The translations under genes were made by a program, and so were the position numbers. This document shows positions 22,056 through 30,764 of a stretch of DNA of 64,000 nt, in pieces. Within the stretch, counting starts at the first letter, position 1; the number at the start of each line of letters is the position of its first letter. The notes under the pieces were generated by a model. It worked only from the letters and a program-made list of their open reading frames with translations, made no database searches and was not told where the DNA came from. Origin of the DNA: Skermania piniformis. Lineage in GTDB: Bacteria > Actinomycetota > Actinomycetes > Mycobacteriales > Mycobacteriaceae. Location: the NCBI RefSeq assembly GCF_019285775.1, contig NZ_CP079105.1, positions 1,612,001-1,676,000 of the forward strand. Reading direction: 5' to 3'.

Positions 22056-23096
22056 ATGACGACCTCGGCCACACCGTTCGATTCCACCCCCCGACTCCTG
22101 CTGCCCGACCCCGGCCGGCTGCTCGCGGCGCTCCCGGCGCTGCTCGGCTTCCGTCCCCACCACTCGTTGCTGTTGTTGTGTGTCGAGCCGGGCGGCACGA
22201 TCGACGTGGTCGTGCGCGCCGACTACGGACCGACGGCGGCGGTCGAGGTAGTGGATGCGCTCGGCCGACTCTGTCGTTGTCCGGCGGCGGCCGCCATTGC
22301 GATCGTGATCGACGCCGGCGACGACGGTGGGCCGGATCATCTTGCGGTACAACAGAAGCTGATTCGATCGATGCGAGACCGGCTCGACCGCCGGGGAATC
22401 GACCTGGCGGCTGCATTCGGTCTGCCGGCGGTCGAGCCGGGCGCCGGCTGGCGCGCCCTGTCGGGCCCACCGGTGGCGGGCACGGTCGCGGATCCGCGCG
22501 ATTGTCCGGTGGCGGCGGCGATGGTGCTCGACGGGTGCGTGCTGCACGGGTCCCGAGCCGAACTCGTCGCGCAACTGGACCGCGACGAGCAGCGCAGCGC
22601 TGCGCTCGCCACCGAACTCGTGCGGCGCGGCCCGCGGCGCCGGGTCGGGCCTCGGCGCGCGCTCACCCGCGTCCTGGAATTGGTTCGGGCGGGTGTCCCC
22701 GGGGTCGCACCGACGGTCGGCGAACTCGCCGACCTGTCCGGCGCGCTGGCGTTGCCGCCGGTCCGCGACGCGGCGTGCGCGCTGGCCGTCGGCGAGTCGG
22801 CTGCCGCAGCCGAGTGGCTGTGGTCGGAGTCGGTGCGGACCTGGCCGGACCCCCTGCGAGCCGTGCCGGCGACCCTGCTGGGCTACAGCGCATACGCGCG
22901 CAGCGCCGGACCGCTCGCCGGGATCGCGCTCGGTTTGGCGGTCGACATCGATCCCGGTTGTCGGCTGGCGCGGCTGCTGGACCAGGCGATGCAGCTGGGT
23001 ATGCGGCCCGATGCGATCCGGGATCTGGCTCGCAGCGGATACGCCGTGGCCGACCGACTCGGGGTGGCGCTTCCCCCGCCGGCCGGGCAGTGGTGA
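22056..23096 (+). CDS. DUF4192 domain-containing protein
   Basis: A 346-residue actinobacterial protein of unknown function. The start TPRLLLPDPGRLLAALPALLGFRPHHSLLLL is the hallmark of DUF4192. The rest is Ala- and Arg-rich, predicted mostly helical. ATG 22056 puts this motif near the N-terminus; the frame stays open to 21921 but that stretch is not conserved-looking. It converges on galE with 8 bp between the stops. No catalytic residues are recognised. Confidence 0.8.
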   Translation: MTTSATPFDSTPRLLLPDPGRLLAALPALLGFRPHHSLLLLCVEPGGTIDVVVRADYGPTAAVEVVDALGRLCRCPAAAAIAIVIDAGDDGGPDHLAVQQKLIRSMRDRLDRRGIDLAAAFGLPAVEPGAGWRALSGPPVAGTVADPRDCPVAAAMVLDGCVLHGSRAELVAQLDRDEQRSAALATELVRRGPRRRVGPRRALTRVLELVRAGVPGVAPTVGELADLSGALALPPVRDAACALAVGESAAAAEWLWSESVRTWPDPLRAVPATLLGYSAYARSAGPLAGIALGLAVDIDPGCRLARLLDQAMQLGMRPDAIRDLARSGYAVADRLGVALPPPAGQW

Positions 23097-23104
23097 GCCT
23101 GCGG

Positions 23105-24088
23105 TCAGCGCTGTGCGGCGTGCGCTCGGTCGCCCAGCGACTGCAGGAAATCCCAGGCGTCCTGAACTATCTCGTCCAGACCGGTGTGTTCGGGCCGCCA
23201 GCCCAGCTCGGTGATCGCGCGGTCGCTGGAGGCGATCAGTACCGCCGGATCACCGGCCCGGCGCGGCGCATCGACTGCTGCGATCGGGCGGCCGACCACT
23301 CGTTCGCACGCCGAGATCACCTCGCGCACACTGAACCCGGTCCCGCTGCCGAGATTGAAGATCCGGTGGGTGCCGGGTTCGGCGGAGTCCAACGCCAGCA
23401 GATGGGCGTCGGCCAGGTCCCGGATGTGGATGTAATCGCGAACCGCCGTTCCGTCCGGGGTCGGCCAGTCGGTGCCGAACACCGAGATCGACGCTCGTTG
23501 CCCGGCCGCAACCTGCAACACGAGCGGGATGAGATGGGTTTCCACCAACCGGTTCTCGCCCAGACCGGCGTAGGCGCCGGCCACGTTGAAGTAACGCAGA
23601 CTGGTGGCGGCCAGCCCGTGTGCCACCGCGTACGAGGTGATGGCATGGTCGATGGCCAGCTTCGATGCGCCGTACGGGTTGGTCGGGCGGGTCGGCGCAT
23701 CCTCGGTGATCGGTACCTGTTCGGGTTCACCGTAGGTGGCGGCGGTCGAGGAGAAGACCAGCCGACCGACCCGTGCGGCGCGCATCGCTTCGAGCAGGGT
23801 CAGCGTCTTGACCACATTGCCCGACCAGTACTGCTCCGGCTGCACGACCGACTCACCCACCAGCGAGCGGGCCGCGAAATGCAACACGCCGTCCACCGGT
23901 GCGGCGCCGAACACATCAGCGGCCCGGTCGGCGACATCGCCCTCGACGAAGGTGGCGCCCGATGGAACCAGATCGGCATTTCCCGTCGACAGGTCGTCCA
24001 GGACGATCACCTCATGGCCCCGCTCGATCAGGACCTGCGCGCACACACTTCCGACATAACCTGCTCCGCCGGTGACCAGAAGTCGCAT
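23105..24088 (-). CDS. galE: UDP-glucose 4-epimerase
   Basis: An extended short-chain dehydrogenase of 327 residues that interconverts UDP-glucose and UDP-galactose, the latter needed for arabinogalactan. It starts [14 protein letters not shown] with the NAD-binding GGAGYVG. The Ser/Thr region SSTAATYG and the catalytic YGASK (Tyr and Lys) are intact. The ATG overlaps the ideR stop by one base (TGATG), so the two genes are co-transcribed with ideR first. Confidence 0.93.
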   Translation of the reverse strand: MRLLVTGGAGYVGSVCAQVLIERGHEVIVLDDLSTGNADLVPSGATFVEGDVADRAADVFGAAPVDGVLHFAARSLVGESVVQPEQYWSGNVVKTLTLLEAMRAARVGRLVFSSTAATYGEPEQVPITEDAPTRPTNPYGASKLAIDHAITSYAVAHGLAATSLRYFNVAGAYAGLGENRLVETHLIPLVLQVAAGQRASISVFGTDWPTPDGTAVRDYIHIRDLADAHLLALDSAEPGTHRIFNLGSGTGFSVREVISACERVVGRPIAAVDAPRRAGDPAVLIASSDRAITELGWRPEHTGLDEIVQDAWDFLQSLGDRAHAAQR

Positions 24089-24771
24089 CAGGCCATTTTC
24101 ACCTGCACGCCGTGCGCCATCTCGTCAGGCAGGTCGAAACCGGCGTGTCCCGGCACGGTAATGGTCACCGATCCGGGGCGGGTGGTCACCGAAACCCGGG
24201 CGTCCGGGACGACGCCCGCCTCGCGGAGACGGCCGATGACCGCGGGATCGGACTGGATGTGTTCGGCAAGTCGGCGGATCACGACCGCCGTCTCCGTGCC
24301 GACCGGAATTTCGCTGAGCCGCACCAGGTGCTCGGTGCTGGCTGCCGGCTCCAGCCCGAGCTCGTCGAGTCCGGGGATCGGGTTGCCGTACGGGGACGTG
24401 GTCGGGTTTTCGAGCACCTCGACGAGGCGGCGCTCGACCTGCTCGCTCATGACGTGTTCCCACCGACACGCTTCGGCGTGCACGTCGGCCCAGTCCAGGC
24501 CGATGATGTCGACGAGCAGCCGTTCGGCCAGCCGGTGCTTGCGCATCACGGCGACCGCCAGACCGCGACCCCGATCGGTCAGTTCCAGGTGCCGGTCGCC
24601 GGCGACCCGCACCAGGCCGTCTCGTTCCATCCGGGCGACGGTCTGACTGACGGTCGGTCCGCTCTGGTCCAAGCGCTCGGCGATCCGGGCGCGCAGCGGA
24701 ACAACGCCTTCCTCCTCCAAGTCGTAGATGGTCCGGAGATACATCTCCGTGGTGTCCACCAGGTCTTTCAC
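24088..24771 (-). CDS. ideR: Iron-dependent repressor IdeR (DtxR family)
   Basis: An Fe(II)-activated repressor of siderophore and iron-uptake genes, 227 residues. The N-terminal winged helix ([21 protein letters not shown], then [19 protein letters not shown]) is nearly canonical. The metal-binding and dimer domain carries the [13 protein letters not shown] motif, followed by a C-terminal SH3-like domain. GTG 24771 is chosen with AAGGGG upstream; GTG 24777 is an alternative. In mycobacteria ideR follows sigB; here sigB is about 5 kb away with other genes between. Confidence 0.95.
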   Translation of the reverse strand: MKDLVDTTEMYLRTIYDLEEEGVVPLRARIAERLDQSGPTVSQTVARMERDGLVRVAGDRHLELTDRGRGLAVAVMRKHRLAERLLVDIIGLDWADVHAEACRWEHVMSEQVERRLVEVLENPTTSPYGNPIPGLDELGLEPAASTEHLVRLSEIPVGTETAVVIRRLAEHIQSDPAVIGRLREAGVVPDARVSVTTRPGSVTITVPGHAGFDLPDEMAHGVQVKMA

Positions 24772-24943
24772 CCTCACACCCCTTCGTCTGGGCGGAATTC
24801 TACCCATCCGTCAGCACGGATCGATGACGGTCGATCCGGCAACGGGCTCAGTTGGCACAGGGTTCGTCGACGGCGCCGTAGCGTGGGTCGGGAGCCGCTC
24901 GAACCCGCGGAGCGCAGGCACGGAAACCGAAAGGGGAACGGGG

Positions 24944-24985
24944 ATGCCTACGACCGACCGGTACCGGACCCCGACACCGATATGA
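24944..24985 (+). CDS. Candidate 13-residue leader peptide coupled to acuC
   Basis: A short ORF (MPTTDRYRTPTPI) begins at ATG 24944 behind a strong purine-rich site (AAAGGGGAACGGGG) and ends in TGA overlapping the acuC ATG (ATGA). The acuC start itself has no ribosome site, so translation by coupling is likely. The arrangement copies that of the lexA leader in this window. Confidence 0.4.
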   Translation: MPTTDRYRTPTPI

Positions 24986-26229
24986 CGGCAGCGAACGCGT
25001 CGGACCGGATCGTGGTCTGGTCCGACGATTACCTCGACTACGACTGGGGTCGGGCGCATCCGATGAATCCGGTCCGGCTCGACCTGACCATGACGTTGGC
25101 CCGAGAGCTGGGTCTCCTGGCCGGGATCGAGCCGGTTCGGCCCGAACCCGCTGCGGACGCCGAGCTGCTCCGAATCCACGCACCCGACTATCTTGCCGCG
25201 GTCCGCCGGGTCGGAGCCGGCCCGGCAGACCGCGCGCCGTCCTCGGCCGATCTGCCGTACGGCCTGGGCTCGGCGGACAATCCGATCTTCCCCCGGATGC
25301 ACGAAGCGGCATCGGCAGTGGTCGGCGGCACCCTGGCCGGTGCTCGCGCGATCGCCGCCGGCCAGGTCCGGCGGGCGGTGAGTATCGGTGGCGGGATGCA
25401 TCACGCGATGCGTTCGTCTGCCTCCGGATTCTGTGTGTACAACGATGCTGCGGTGGCCATCTCGTGGCTGTTGGATCACGGTTTCGACCGCATCGCCTAC
25501 GTCGACGTCGATGTCCACCACGGCGACGGGGTGCAAGCGGCGTTCTATGCCGACCCGCGGGTGCTGACCGTCTCCCTGCATCAGCACCCGGCGACGCTCT
25601 GGCCGATGACCGGCTGGCCGACCGAGATCGGTACGGGTGCCGCCGAAGGCACGGCGATCAATCTGGCGATACATCCCGGCACCACCGACGCGGTGTGGTT
25701 GCGTGGTTTCGATGCGATCGTGCCGGGTGCACTGGCGGCATTCCGCCCGCAGATCTTGATCAGTCAATGCGGGGTCGACACCCACCGCGAGGATCCGCTG
25801 GCCGATCTCTCGCTCACCGTCGACGGGCAGCGCGCGGCGTTCCTCGCGATGCGTCATCTGGCCGATCGGTTCACCGAGGGGCGATGGCTGGCGCTCGGCG
25901 GCGGCGGATACGGCCTGGTTCGGGTGGTACCGCGAGCCTGGACGCACCTCATCGCCGCCGCGCTCGACCGACCGGTCGAACCACACACGCCGATTCCCCC
26001 GGGTTGGGCGGAGCACGCGACCGCACGTGCGCCCCGAGTCGAGCTGCCCACGACGATGAGCGACGGCGGCGACACCGCGTTCCGGCGGTGGGACGGACCC
26101 GGCGCAACCCCGGAATCCGGTGTGCCCGAGGTCGACCGGATGCTCACTCGGATGGACGCCGGCATTCTGGCGACCCGCCGCGCCACCTTCGGTCTGCTCG
26201 GGCTCGACCCGGAGGATCCCCGTGACTGA
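24982..26229 (+). CDS. acuC: AcuC-like zinc-dependent deacetylase (histone deacetylase family)
   Basis: A class I/II histone-deacetylase-fold protein of 415 residues that probably removes acetyl groups from lysines of metabolic enzymes such as acetyl-CoA synthetase. The active-site pair is in GGGMHHAMRSSASGFCVYND, and the zinc ligands in YVDVDVHHGDGVQ are intact. GGGGYGL corresponds to the catalytic Tyr loop. The gene overlaps the following acetyltransferase gene by 8 nt, so writer and eraser are co-expressed. The start follows a 13-residue leader ORF. Confidence 0.9.
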   Translation: MTAANASDRIVVWSDDYLDYDWGRAHPMNPVRLDLTMTLARELGLLAGIEPVRPEPAADAELLRIHAPDYLAAVRRVGAGPADRAPSSADLPYGLGSADNPIFPRMHEAASAVVGGTLAGARAIAAGQVRRAVSIGGGMHHAMRSSASGFCVYNDAAVAISWLLDHGFDRIAYVDVDVHHGDGVQAAFYADPRVLTVSLHQHPATLWPMTGWPTEIGTGAAEGTAINLAIHPGTTDAVWLRGFDAIVPGALAAFRPQILISQCGVDTHREDPLADLSLTVDGQRAAFLAMRHLADRFTEGRWLALGGGGYGLVRVVPRAWTHLIAAALDRPVEPHTPIPPGWAEHATARAPRVELPTTMSDGGDTAFRRWDGPGATPESGVPEVDRMLTRMDAGILATRRATFGLLGLDPEDPRD

Positions 26230-28942
26230 GCTGTACGGCTATCCCGAGCACCGATCGGCGGATGTGTTGGCCGCCGACGGCGGAGTGGTACATCTGCGGC
26301 CGGTCCGGCCGGCCGATGCGGCGGCATTGCAGCGATTTCACGAGCAGCTGTCCGACCGAACCCGGTACCTGCGGTGGTTCGGTCCGCACCCCACCTTGTC
26401 GATGGCCGAACTGGATCGGGCCACCAACGTCGATCATCGCGACCGGGTGGCCCTGCTGGCGATCCTGGGTGGCGAGATCGTCGCGATGGGCATCTACGAG
26501 CGGCTTCCGAGTGTGGCGACACCGGGCGGCACCGCCGCTGGATCACCGGGCGGCACCGCCGCCGGATCACCGGGCGGCACCGCCGCCGGATCACCGGGCG
26601 GCACCGCCGCCGAAGTAGCGTTCGTGGTCGACGACGAGCATCAACGTCGCGGCCTGGGTTCGGTGCTGCTCGAACACCTGGCTGCCGTCGCCGCCGAGAA
26701 CGGTATCGATACCTTCGTCGCCGAGGTGCTGGCCGAGAACCGCGCAATGGTGACGGTCTTCCGCGACGCGGGATACCAGGTGCGGCGCAGCTATGACGGC
26801 TCGGTGGTGCACGTCGAGTTCGCCATCGACCGATCCGATGCGTTACGCGCGGTCCGCGATGCCCGGGAGCGGGCCAGTGAGGCGCGCAGCGTCGGGAATC
26901 TGCTCGCCCCCCGCTCGGTCGCGGTGATCGGGGCATCGGCCAATCCGGCCAAGGTCGGTGGCACCGTATACGCAAACCTGCTGGCCGAGCCGTTCGCCGG
27001 ACCGGTGTTCCCGGTGAACTCGGCACACCGGTCGGTACGTGGCGTCCGGGCTTACGCCGGGGTGCGCGACATTCCCGACGACGTCGACCTGGCGGTGATC
27101 GCAGTACCTGCCGGGGCGGTCGACGAGGTGCTCGACGACTGTCTGGCCAAAGGAGTGAAAGGGCTGGTCGTGGTGTCCGCCGGCTACGCCGAGGCGGGCG
27201 CGTCGGGGGCGAACGCGGAACGCGAATTGGTCGCATCCGCACGACGGCACGGCATGCGGGTGGTCGGCCCGAACGCGCTCGGGGTGGCGAACACCGATCC
27301 GGCGGTAGCGCTGAACGCGACGTTGGCCTCGGTCCTGCCGGCGCGCGGACGCATCGGCTTCTTCTGCCAGTCCGGTCCGCTCGGTGCGGCGATCCTGGCC
27401 GAGGCGGCCGAGCGCAACCTGGGACTGTCCACCTTCGTATCGGCCGGCAACCGGGCGGACGTGTCCGGCAACGACATGTTGCAGTTCTGGGACGTCGACC
27501 CGGCGACCGACGTCGTGTTGCTCTACCTGGAAAGTTTCGGCAATCCGCGCAAGTTCTCCCGGATCGCTCGCCGGCTGGCCCGCAGCAAGCCGATCGTCGT
27601 GCTCGGCAGCGAACGATCGGTCGCCCGGGAGACCGGCGCTCGCGATCTCGACCATACCGTGTTCGCCGACCTGTTCGCGCAGGCCGGAGTGGTCCAGGTG
27701 AACACGATCGGCGAGATGTTCGACGTCGCCGCGTTGCTCGCGTGCCAGCCGCTGCCGCACGGTGACCGGGTCCGGGTGATATCCAACAGCGCAGCGTTGA
27801 GCCTGCTCGCGGTCGACGCCGCCGCGGTAGCCGGGCTCGAGGTTCCCACCCCGGAGCAGTTGCCGCCCGAGGCCGAACCCGACGCCTACCGGCGGGCGGT
27901 GGCCGCGGCCGCGCGCGAGCGGAACAGCGATGCGGTGTTGGTGATCTATGTGCCACCGGTACCGACCGACACCGCCGAGTACGCCGCGGCGTTGCTCGCC
28001 GCGGCCGGCGGAGCCGGCAAACCGGTGGTCACCTCGTTCACCGGCCTGTCCGGGTTACCGGCGCAACTGGCCGTACCCGACGAGGTGGCCGGGGTGGCCG
28101 CCGGTCGCGGCTCGCTGCCGTCGTTTCGCGACCCCGAACAGGCGGTCCGTGCGCTGGCTCGTGCGGTTGCCTACGCCCGCTGGCGAGACGGCCCGGCACC
28201 GGCGACGACCCGGCCGGACGGGCTCGATCCCGCGCACGCGCGGCGGCTGATCGGCGAGTGGATCGCAGCGCCCGCGCGGTGGCTCGGCGACGACGAGGCC
28301 GTCGAGCTGCTCGGCTGCTACGGGGTGCAGGTGGTCGCGTTCCGGCCCGCGCACGACGCCGAGGATGCGGTGCGCGCGGCCGCGGAACTCGGTTATCCGG
28401 TCGCGGTGAAGGCGACCGGCGAAACGTGGCGGGTACGGGCCGACCTGTCCGGGGTGCGCCTGAATCTCACCGGTCCGGATGCGGTTCGCGACGGTTACCG
28501 CGAGCTTGCCGAGCTGACCGGGGACACCGTGGTGCACGTGCAGCGGATGACCCGGGGGATCGGCTGCGTACTGCGGGTCCGCGACGATCGGGCGTTCGGC
28601 TCGGTGATTTCGTTCGGTCTGTCCGGACTGATCTCGGATCTGCTCGGCGACCGGGCGTACCGGGCGCTGCCACTGACCGACGCCGAGGCCGCAGCATTGA
28701 TCGACGCACCGCGTGCAGCGCCGCTCCTGTCCGGATACCGCGGCTCGGAGGTGGTGGACAAAGCGGCCCTGATCGAGTTGGTACAGCGGGTGTCGACGCT
28801 GTGCGACGATGTGCCCGAAGTGCGGGGGTTGGCCCTGGAGCCGGTGCTGGCCGCCACCGACGGGGTCGGAGTGCTCTACGCCCGGATCCGGATCGGACCG
28901 GTACCGAGCCGGTTCGACGACGGACCGCGCCGGCTGCACTGA
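26222..28942 (+). CDS. Pat-like protein acetyltransferase: N-terminal GNAT fused to NDP-forming acyl-CoA synthetase domains
   Basis: A 906-residue fusion. An N-terminal GNAT domain (VHLRPVRPADAAALQRFH; acetyl-CoA loop HQRRGLGSVLLEHL) is followed by a CoA-binding domain (SVAVIGASANPAKVGGTVYANL), succinyl-CoA-ligase-like domains and a C-terminal ATP-grasp domain (YPVAVKATGETW). This is the inverted-order relative of PatZ/YfiQ lysine acetyltransferases, whose GNAT is C-terminal. A four-copy PGGTAAGS insertion lies between GNAT strands. GTG 26222 overlaps acuC, implying a reversible acetylation module. Whether the ligase half is catalytic is unknown. Confidence 0.87.
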   Translation: MTELYGYPEHRSADVLAADGGVVHLRPVRPADAAALQRFHEQLSDRTRYLRWFGPHPTLSMAELDRATNVDHRDRVALLAILGGEIVAMGIYERLPSVATPGGTAAGSPGGTAAGSPGGTAAGSPGGTAAEVAFVVDDEHQRRGLGSVLLEHLAAVAAENGIDTFVAEVLAENRAMVTVFRDAGYQVRRSYDGSVVHVEFAIDRSDALRAVRDARERASEARSVGNLLAPRSVAVIGASANPAKVGGTVYANLLAEPFAGPVFPVNSAHRSVRGVRAYAGVRDIPDDVDLAVIAVPAGAVDEVLDDCLAKGVKGLVVVSAGYAEAGASGANAERELVASARRHGMRVVGPNALGVANTDPAVALNATLASVLPARGRIGFFCQSGPLGAAILAEAAERNLGLSTFVSAGNRADVSGNDMLQFWDVDPATDVVLLYLESFGNPRKFSRIARRLARSKPIVVLGSERSVARETGARDLDHTVFADLFAQAGVVQVNTIGEMFDVAALLACQPLPHGDRVRVISNSAALSLLAVDAAAVAGLEVPTPEQLPPEAEPDAYRRAVAAAARERNSDAVLVIYVPPVPTDTAEYAAALLAAAGGAGKPVVTSFTGLSGLPAQLAVPDEVAGVAAGRGSLPSFRDPEQAVRALARAVAYARWRDGPAPATTRPDGLDPAHARRLIGEWIAAPARWLGDDEAVELLGCYGVQVVAFRPAHDAEDAVRAAAELGYPVAVKATGETWRVRADLSGVRLNLTGPDAVRDGYRELAELTGDTVVHVQRMTRGIGCVLRVRDDRAFGSVISFGLSGLISDLLGDRAYRALPLTDAEAAALIDAPRAAPLLSGYRGSEVVDKAALIELVQRVSTLCDDVPEVRGLALEPVLAATDGVGVLYARIRIGPVPSRFDDGPRRLH
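26522..26612. repeat. 24-bp tandem repeat (about 3.8 copies) inside the Pat-like gene
   Basis: The unit starting ccgggcggcaccgccgccgg repeats at 26522, 26546, 26570 and 26594 with one base change, encoding PGGTAAGS repeats. It sits in frame just before the conserved GNAT strand EVAFVVDDEHQRRG. Confidence 0.9.
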
Positions 28943-28964
28943 TCGCTGCCGACATCGTCGGCGA

Positions 28965-28970
28965 TACGGT
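28965..28970 (+). promoter_or_regulatory. -10 box for leaderless nth transcript
   Basis: TACGGT lies 7 nt before the GTG start at 28978 with no ribosome site between, fitting a leaderless start. Confidence 0.45.
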
Positions 28971-28977
28971 TGTCCGC

Positions 28978-29637
28978 GTGCGGCGAGCTGAGAAGGCCGA
29001 GCGGATCGGCGTGATTCTGGACGAGCTCTACCCGGAACCGCCGATCCCGCTGGACCATGTGAATCCGTATACCCTCCTGGTCGCGGTGGCGCTGTCGGCG
29101 CAGACCACCGACCGGAAGGTCAACGAGGTCACCCCGGCGCTGTTCGCTGCAGCTGCGACGCCGGAGCAGATGTACGAGCTGGGTGCGGACCGGATTCTGG
29201 AACTGATCCGGCAGCTGGGGCTGGCACCGACCAAGGCACGCAACGTGTGGACGGCGGCCGGCCAGATCGTCGATGCCGGTGGCGCGGTGATCCCGGATCG
29301 GGCCTTCCTCGAGAGCTTGGCCGGCGTCGGCCGGAAAACCGCCGGCGTGGTGCTGTCGCAAGCTTTCGGAGTGCCGGCGTTTCCGGTCGACACCCACATC
29401 TTTCGGTCCGCACACCGGTGGGGTTTGTCCTCCGGCGGGACACCGGACAAGGTCGAGGCCGACCTCGAGCGGGTGTTCCCGCGTTCGACGTGGAACCGCC
29501 GACATCTGCAGATCATCTATTTCGGCCGCGAGTACTGCCCCGCCCGGCGGCACCTGTTCGAAGCCTGCCCGATCTGTTCCTGGGCCGCTACGAAGAAAGC
29601 TGCGGCCGCCGCGCAGCGAGAGTCGCAGCGCGGCTGA
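28978..29637 (+). CDS. Endonuclease III-like DNA glycosylase with atypical iron-sulfur motif
   Basis: A helix-hairpin-helix DNA glycosylase/AP lyase of 219 residues. LSAQTTDRKVNEVTPALF, the HhH motif with catalytic Lys (LAGVGRKTAGVVL) and the catalytic Asp (FPVDTHIFR) are intact. The C-terminal cluster site reads C-x9-C-x2-C (FGREYC to CPIC) and has no fourth Cys, unlike the canonical C-x6-C-x2-C-x5-C of Nth. It may lack a [4Fe-4S] cluster or bind a different one. Mycobacteria carry their main nth elsewhere, so this may be a second enzyme. Confidence 0.85.
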   Translation: MRRAEKAERIGVILDELYPEPPIPLDHVNPYTLLVAVALSAQTTDRKVNEVTPALFAAAATPEQMYELGADRILELIRQLGLAPTKARNVWTAAGQIVDAGGAVIPDRAFLESLAGVGRKTAGVVLSQAFGVPAFPVDTHIFRSAHRWGLSSGGTPDKVEADLERVFPRSTWNRRHLQIIYFGREYCPARRHLFEACPICSWAATKKAAAAAQRESQRG

Positions 29638-29639
29638 CC

Positions 29640-29712
29640 GGCCGGCTCGGCTGGCAGAAGTGCCCGGCCGGCTCAGCTGGCGGAAGTGCCCGGCCGGCTC
29701 AGCTGGCGTAGG
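29640..29712. repeat. 26-bp tandem repeat covering the 3' end of sigB
   Basis: Units beginning ggccggctc at 29640, 29666 and 29692 have a period of 26 bp. The third copy contains the last sigB codons and its stop (antisense TCA at 29699-29701), so the other copies are duplications of the sigB tail between two convergent genes. Imperfect hairpins (GCCGGCTCAGCTGGC) form within units and may aid termination. Confidence 0.8.
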
Positions 29713-30667
29713 ACCGCAGCCGCTCGGCGCGATCGCCCTTACGCAGCTTGGACATGACCTCGCGCTCGATCTGGCGCACTCGCTCCCGAGACAATCCGAA
29801 CAGCTTGCCGATCTGGTCCAGCGTGCGCGGCTGGCCGTCGTCGAGGCCGTAGCGCAGCCGGATCACCTGCTGTTCCCGCTCGTCGAGCGTGGCCAGGACG
29901 GTGCGTACATCGCGGTGCAGCAGCCCGGCGATCACCGCACTCTCGGCGGAGGTGGCCTCCGAGTCCTCGATGAAGTCGCCGAGCGGTGCTTCCTCGTCGT
30001 TGCCGACCGGCATGTCCAGGCTCACCGGGTCCCGGCTGTGGTCCAGCAGGTCGGCAATCTTGTGCGCCGGGATGCCGGACTCGGCGGCCAACTCGTCGTC
30101 GGTGGCCTCCCGACCGAGTTGCTGGTGCAGTTCCCGTTTGATCCGAGCCAGCTTGTTCACCTGCTCGACCAGGTGGACCGGGAGCCGGATGGTGCGCCCC
30201 TGATCTGCCATGCCGCGGGTGATCGCCTGCCGGATCCACCAGGTGGCGTAGGTGGAGAACTTGAATCCCTTCGCGTAGTCGAACTTCTCCATCGCGCGGA
30301 TCAATCCGAGATTGCCCTCCTGGATCAGGTCGAGCAGGGGCATTCCACGTCCGGTGTAGCGCTTGGCCAGCGAGACCACCAGCCGCAGGTTCGCCTCCAA
30401 CAGGTGGGACCGGGCCGACTGGCCGTCGCGCACCACGATCGCCAGGTCGCGCTTGCGGGTGGCGGACAGCCGCTTCGCGTTCTCCAGCACATGCTGGGCG
30501 TAGAGTCCGGCCTCGATTCGCTTGGCCAGATCGACCTCCTGTTCGGCGGTCAGCAGCGCCGTCTTGCCGATTCCGTTGAGGTACACACGTACCAGATCGG
30601 CGGCGGGGCTCTGAGCGTCGAGATCGGCGTCGCTCGGGCGCAGGCGAGTGGTGCCGGGGCTTGTCAT
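29699..30667 (-). CDS. sigB: RNA polymerase sigma factor SigB
   Basis: A principal-like (group 2) sigma factor of 322 residues. Regions 1.2 ([15 protein letters not shown]), 2 ([35 protein letters not shown]), 3 and 4 ([20 protein letters not shown]) are present. It lacks the long N-terminal extension of SigA at 43591, so it is SigB. ATG 30667 has a strong AGGAGG site. An ECF-type promoter upstream (GGGAAC, 18 nt, GTT) suggests stress control, as in mycobacteria where SigE, SigH and SigL drive sigB. Confidence 0.95.
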   Translation of the reverse strand: MTSPGTTRLRPSDADLDAQSPAADLVRVYLNGIGKTALLTAEQEVDLAKRIEAGLYAQHVLENAKRLSATRKRDLAIVVRDGQSARSHLLEANLRLVVSLAKRYTGRGMPLLDLIQEGNLGLIRAMEKFDYAKGFKFSTYATWWIRQAITRGMADQGRTIRLPVHLVEQVNKLARIKRELHQQLGREATDDELAAESGIPAHKIADLLDHSRDPVSLDMPVGNDEEAPLGDFIEDSEATSAESAVIAGLLHRDVRTVLATLDEREQQVIRLRYGLDDGQPRTLDQIGKLFGLSRERVRQIEREVMSKLRKGDRAERLRSYAS

Positions 30668-30703
30668 GAGGTGCCTCCTGGTCGGGTCCGTCTCACAGAT
30701 AAA

Positions 30704-30731
30704 AACGGGCCCGATGGGCTGAAAGTTCCCC
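30704..30731 (-). promoter_or_regulatory. ECF-sigma-type promoter of sigB
   Basis: On the minus strand GGGGAAC (30731-30725) is followed after 18 nt by GTTTTT (30706 onward), 37 nt from the sigB ATG. The GGAAC / GTT pair and spacing match SigE/SigH-class promoters known ahead of mycobacterial sigB. Confidence 0.6.
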
Positions 30732-30764
30732 GACCAGGATCGTTCCGATCGTCCTGACCTGCTG

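Noticed and set aside
24088-24943. Search for an IdeR (iron) box around ideR and acuC
   Set aside because: No sequence resembling the TTAGGTTAGGCTAACCTAA consensus was seen.
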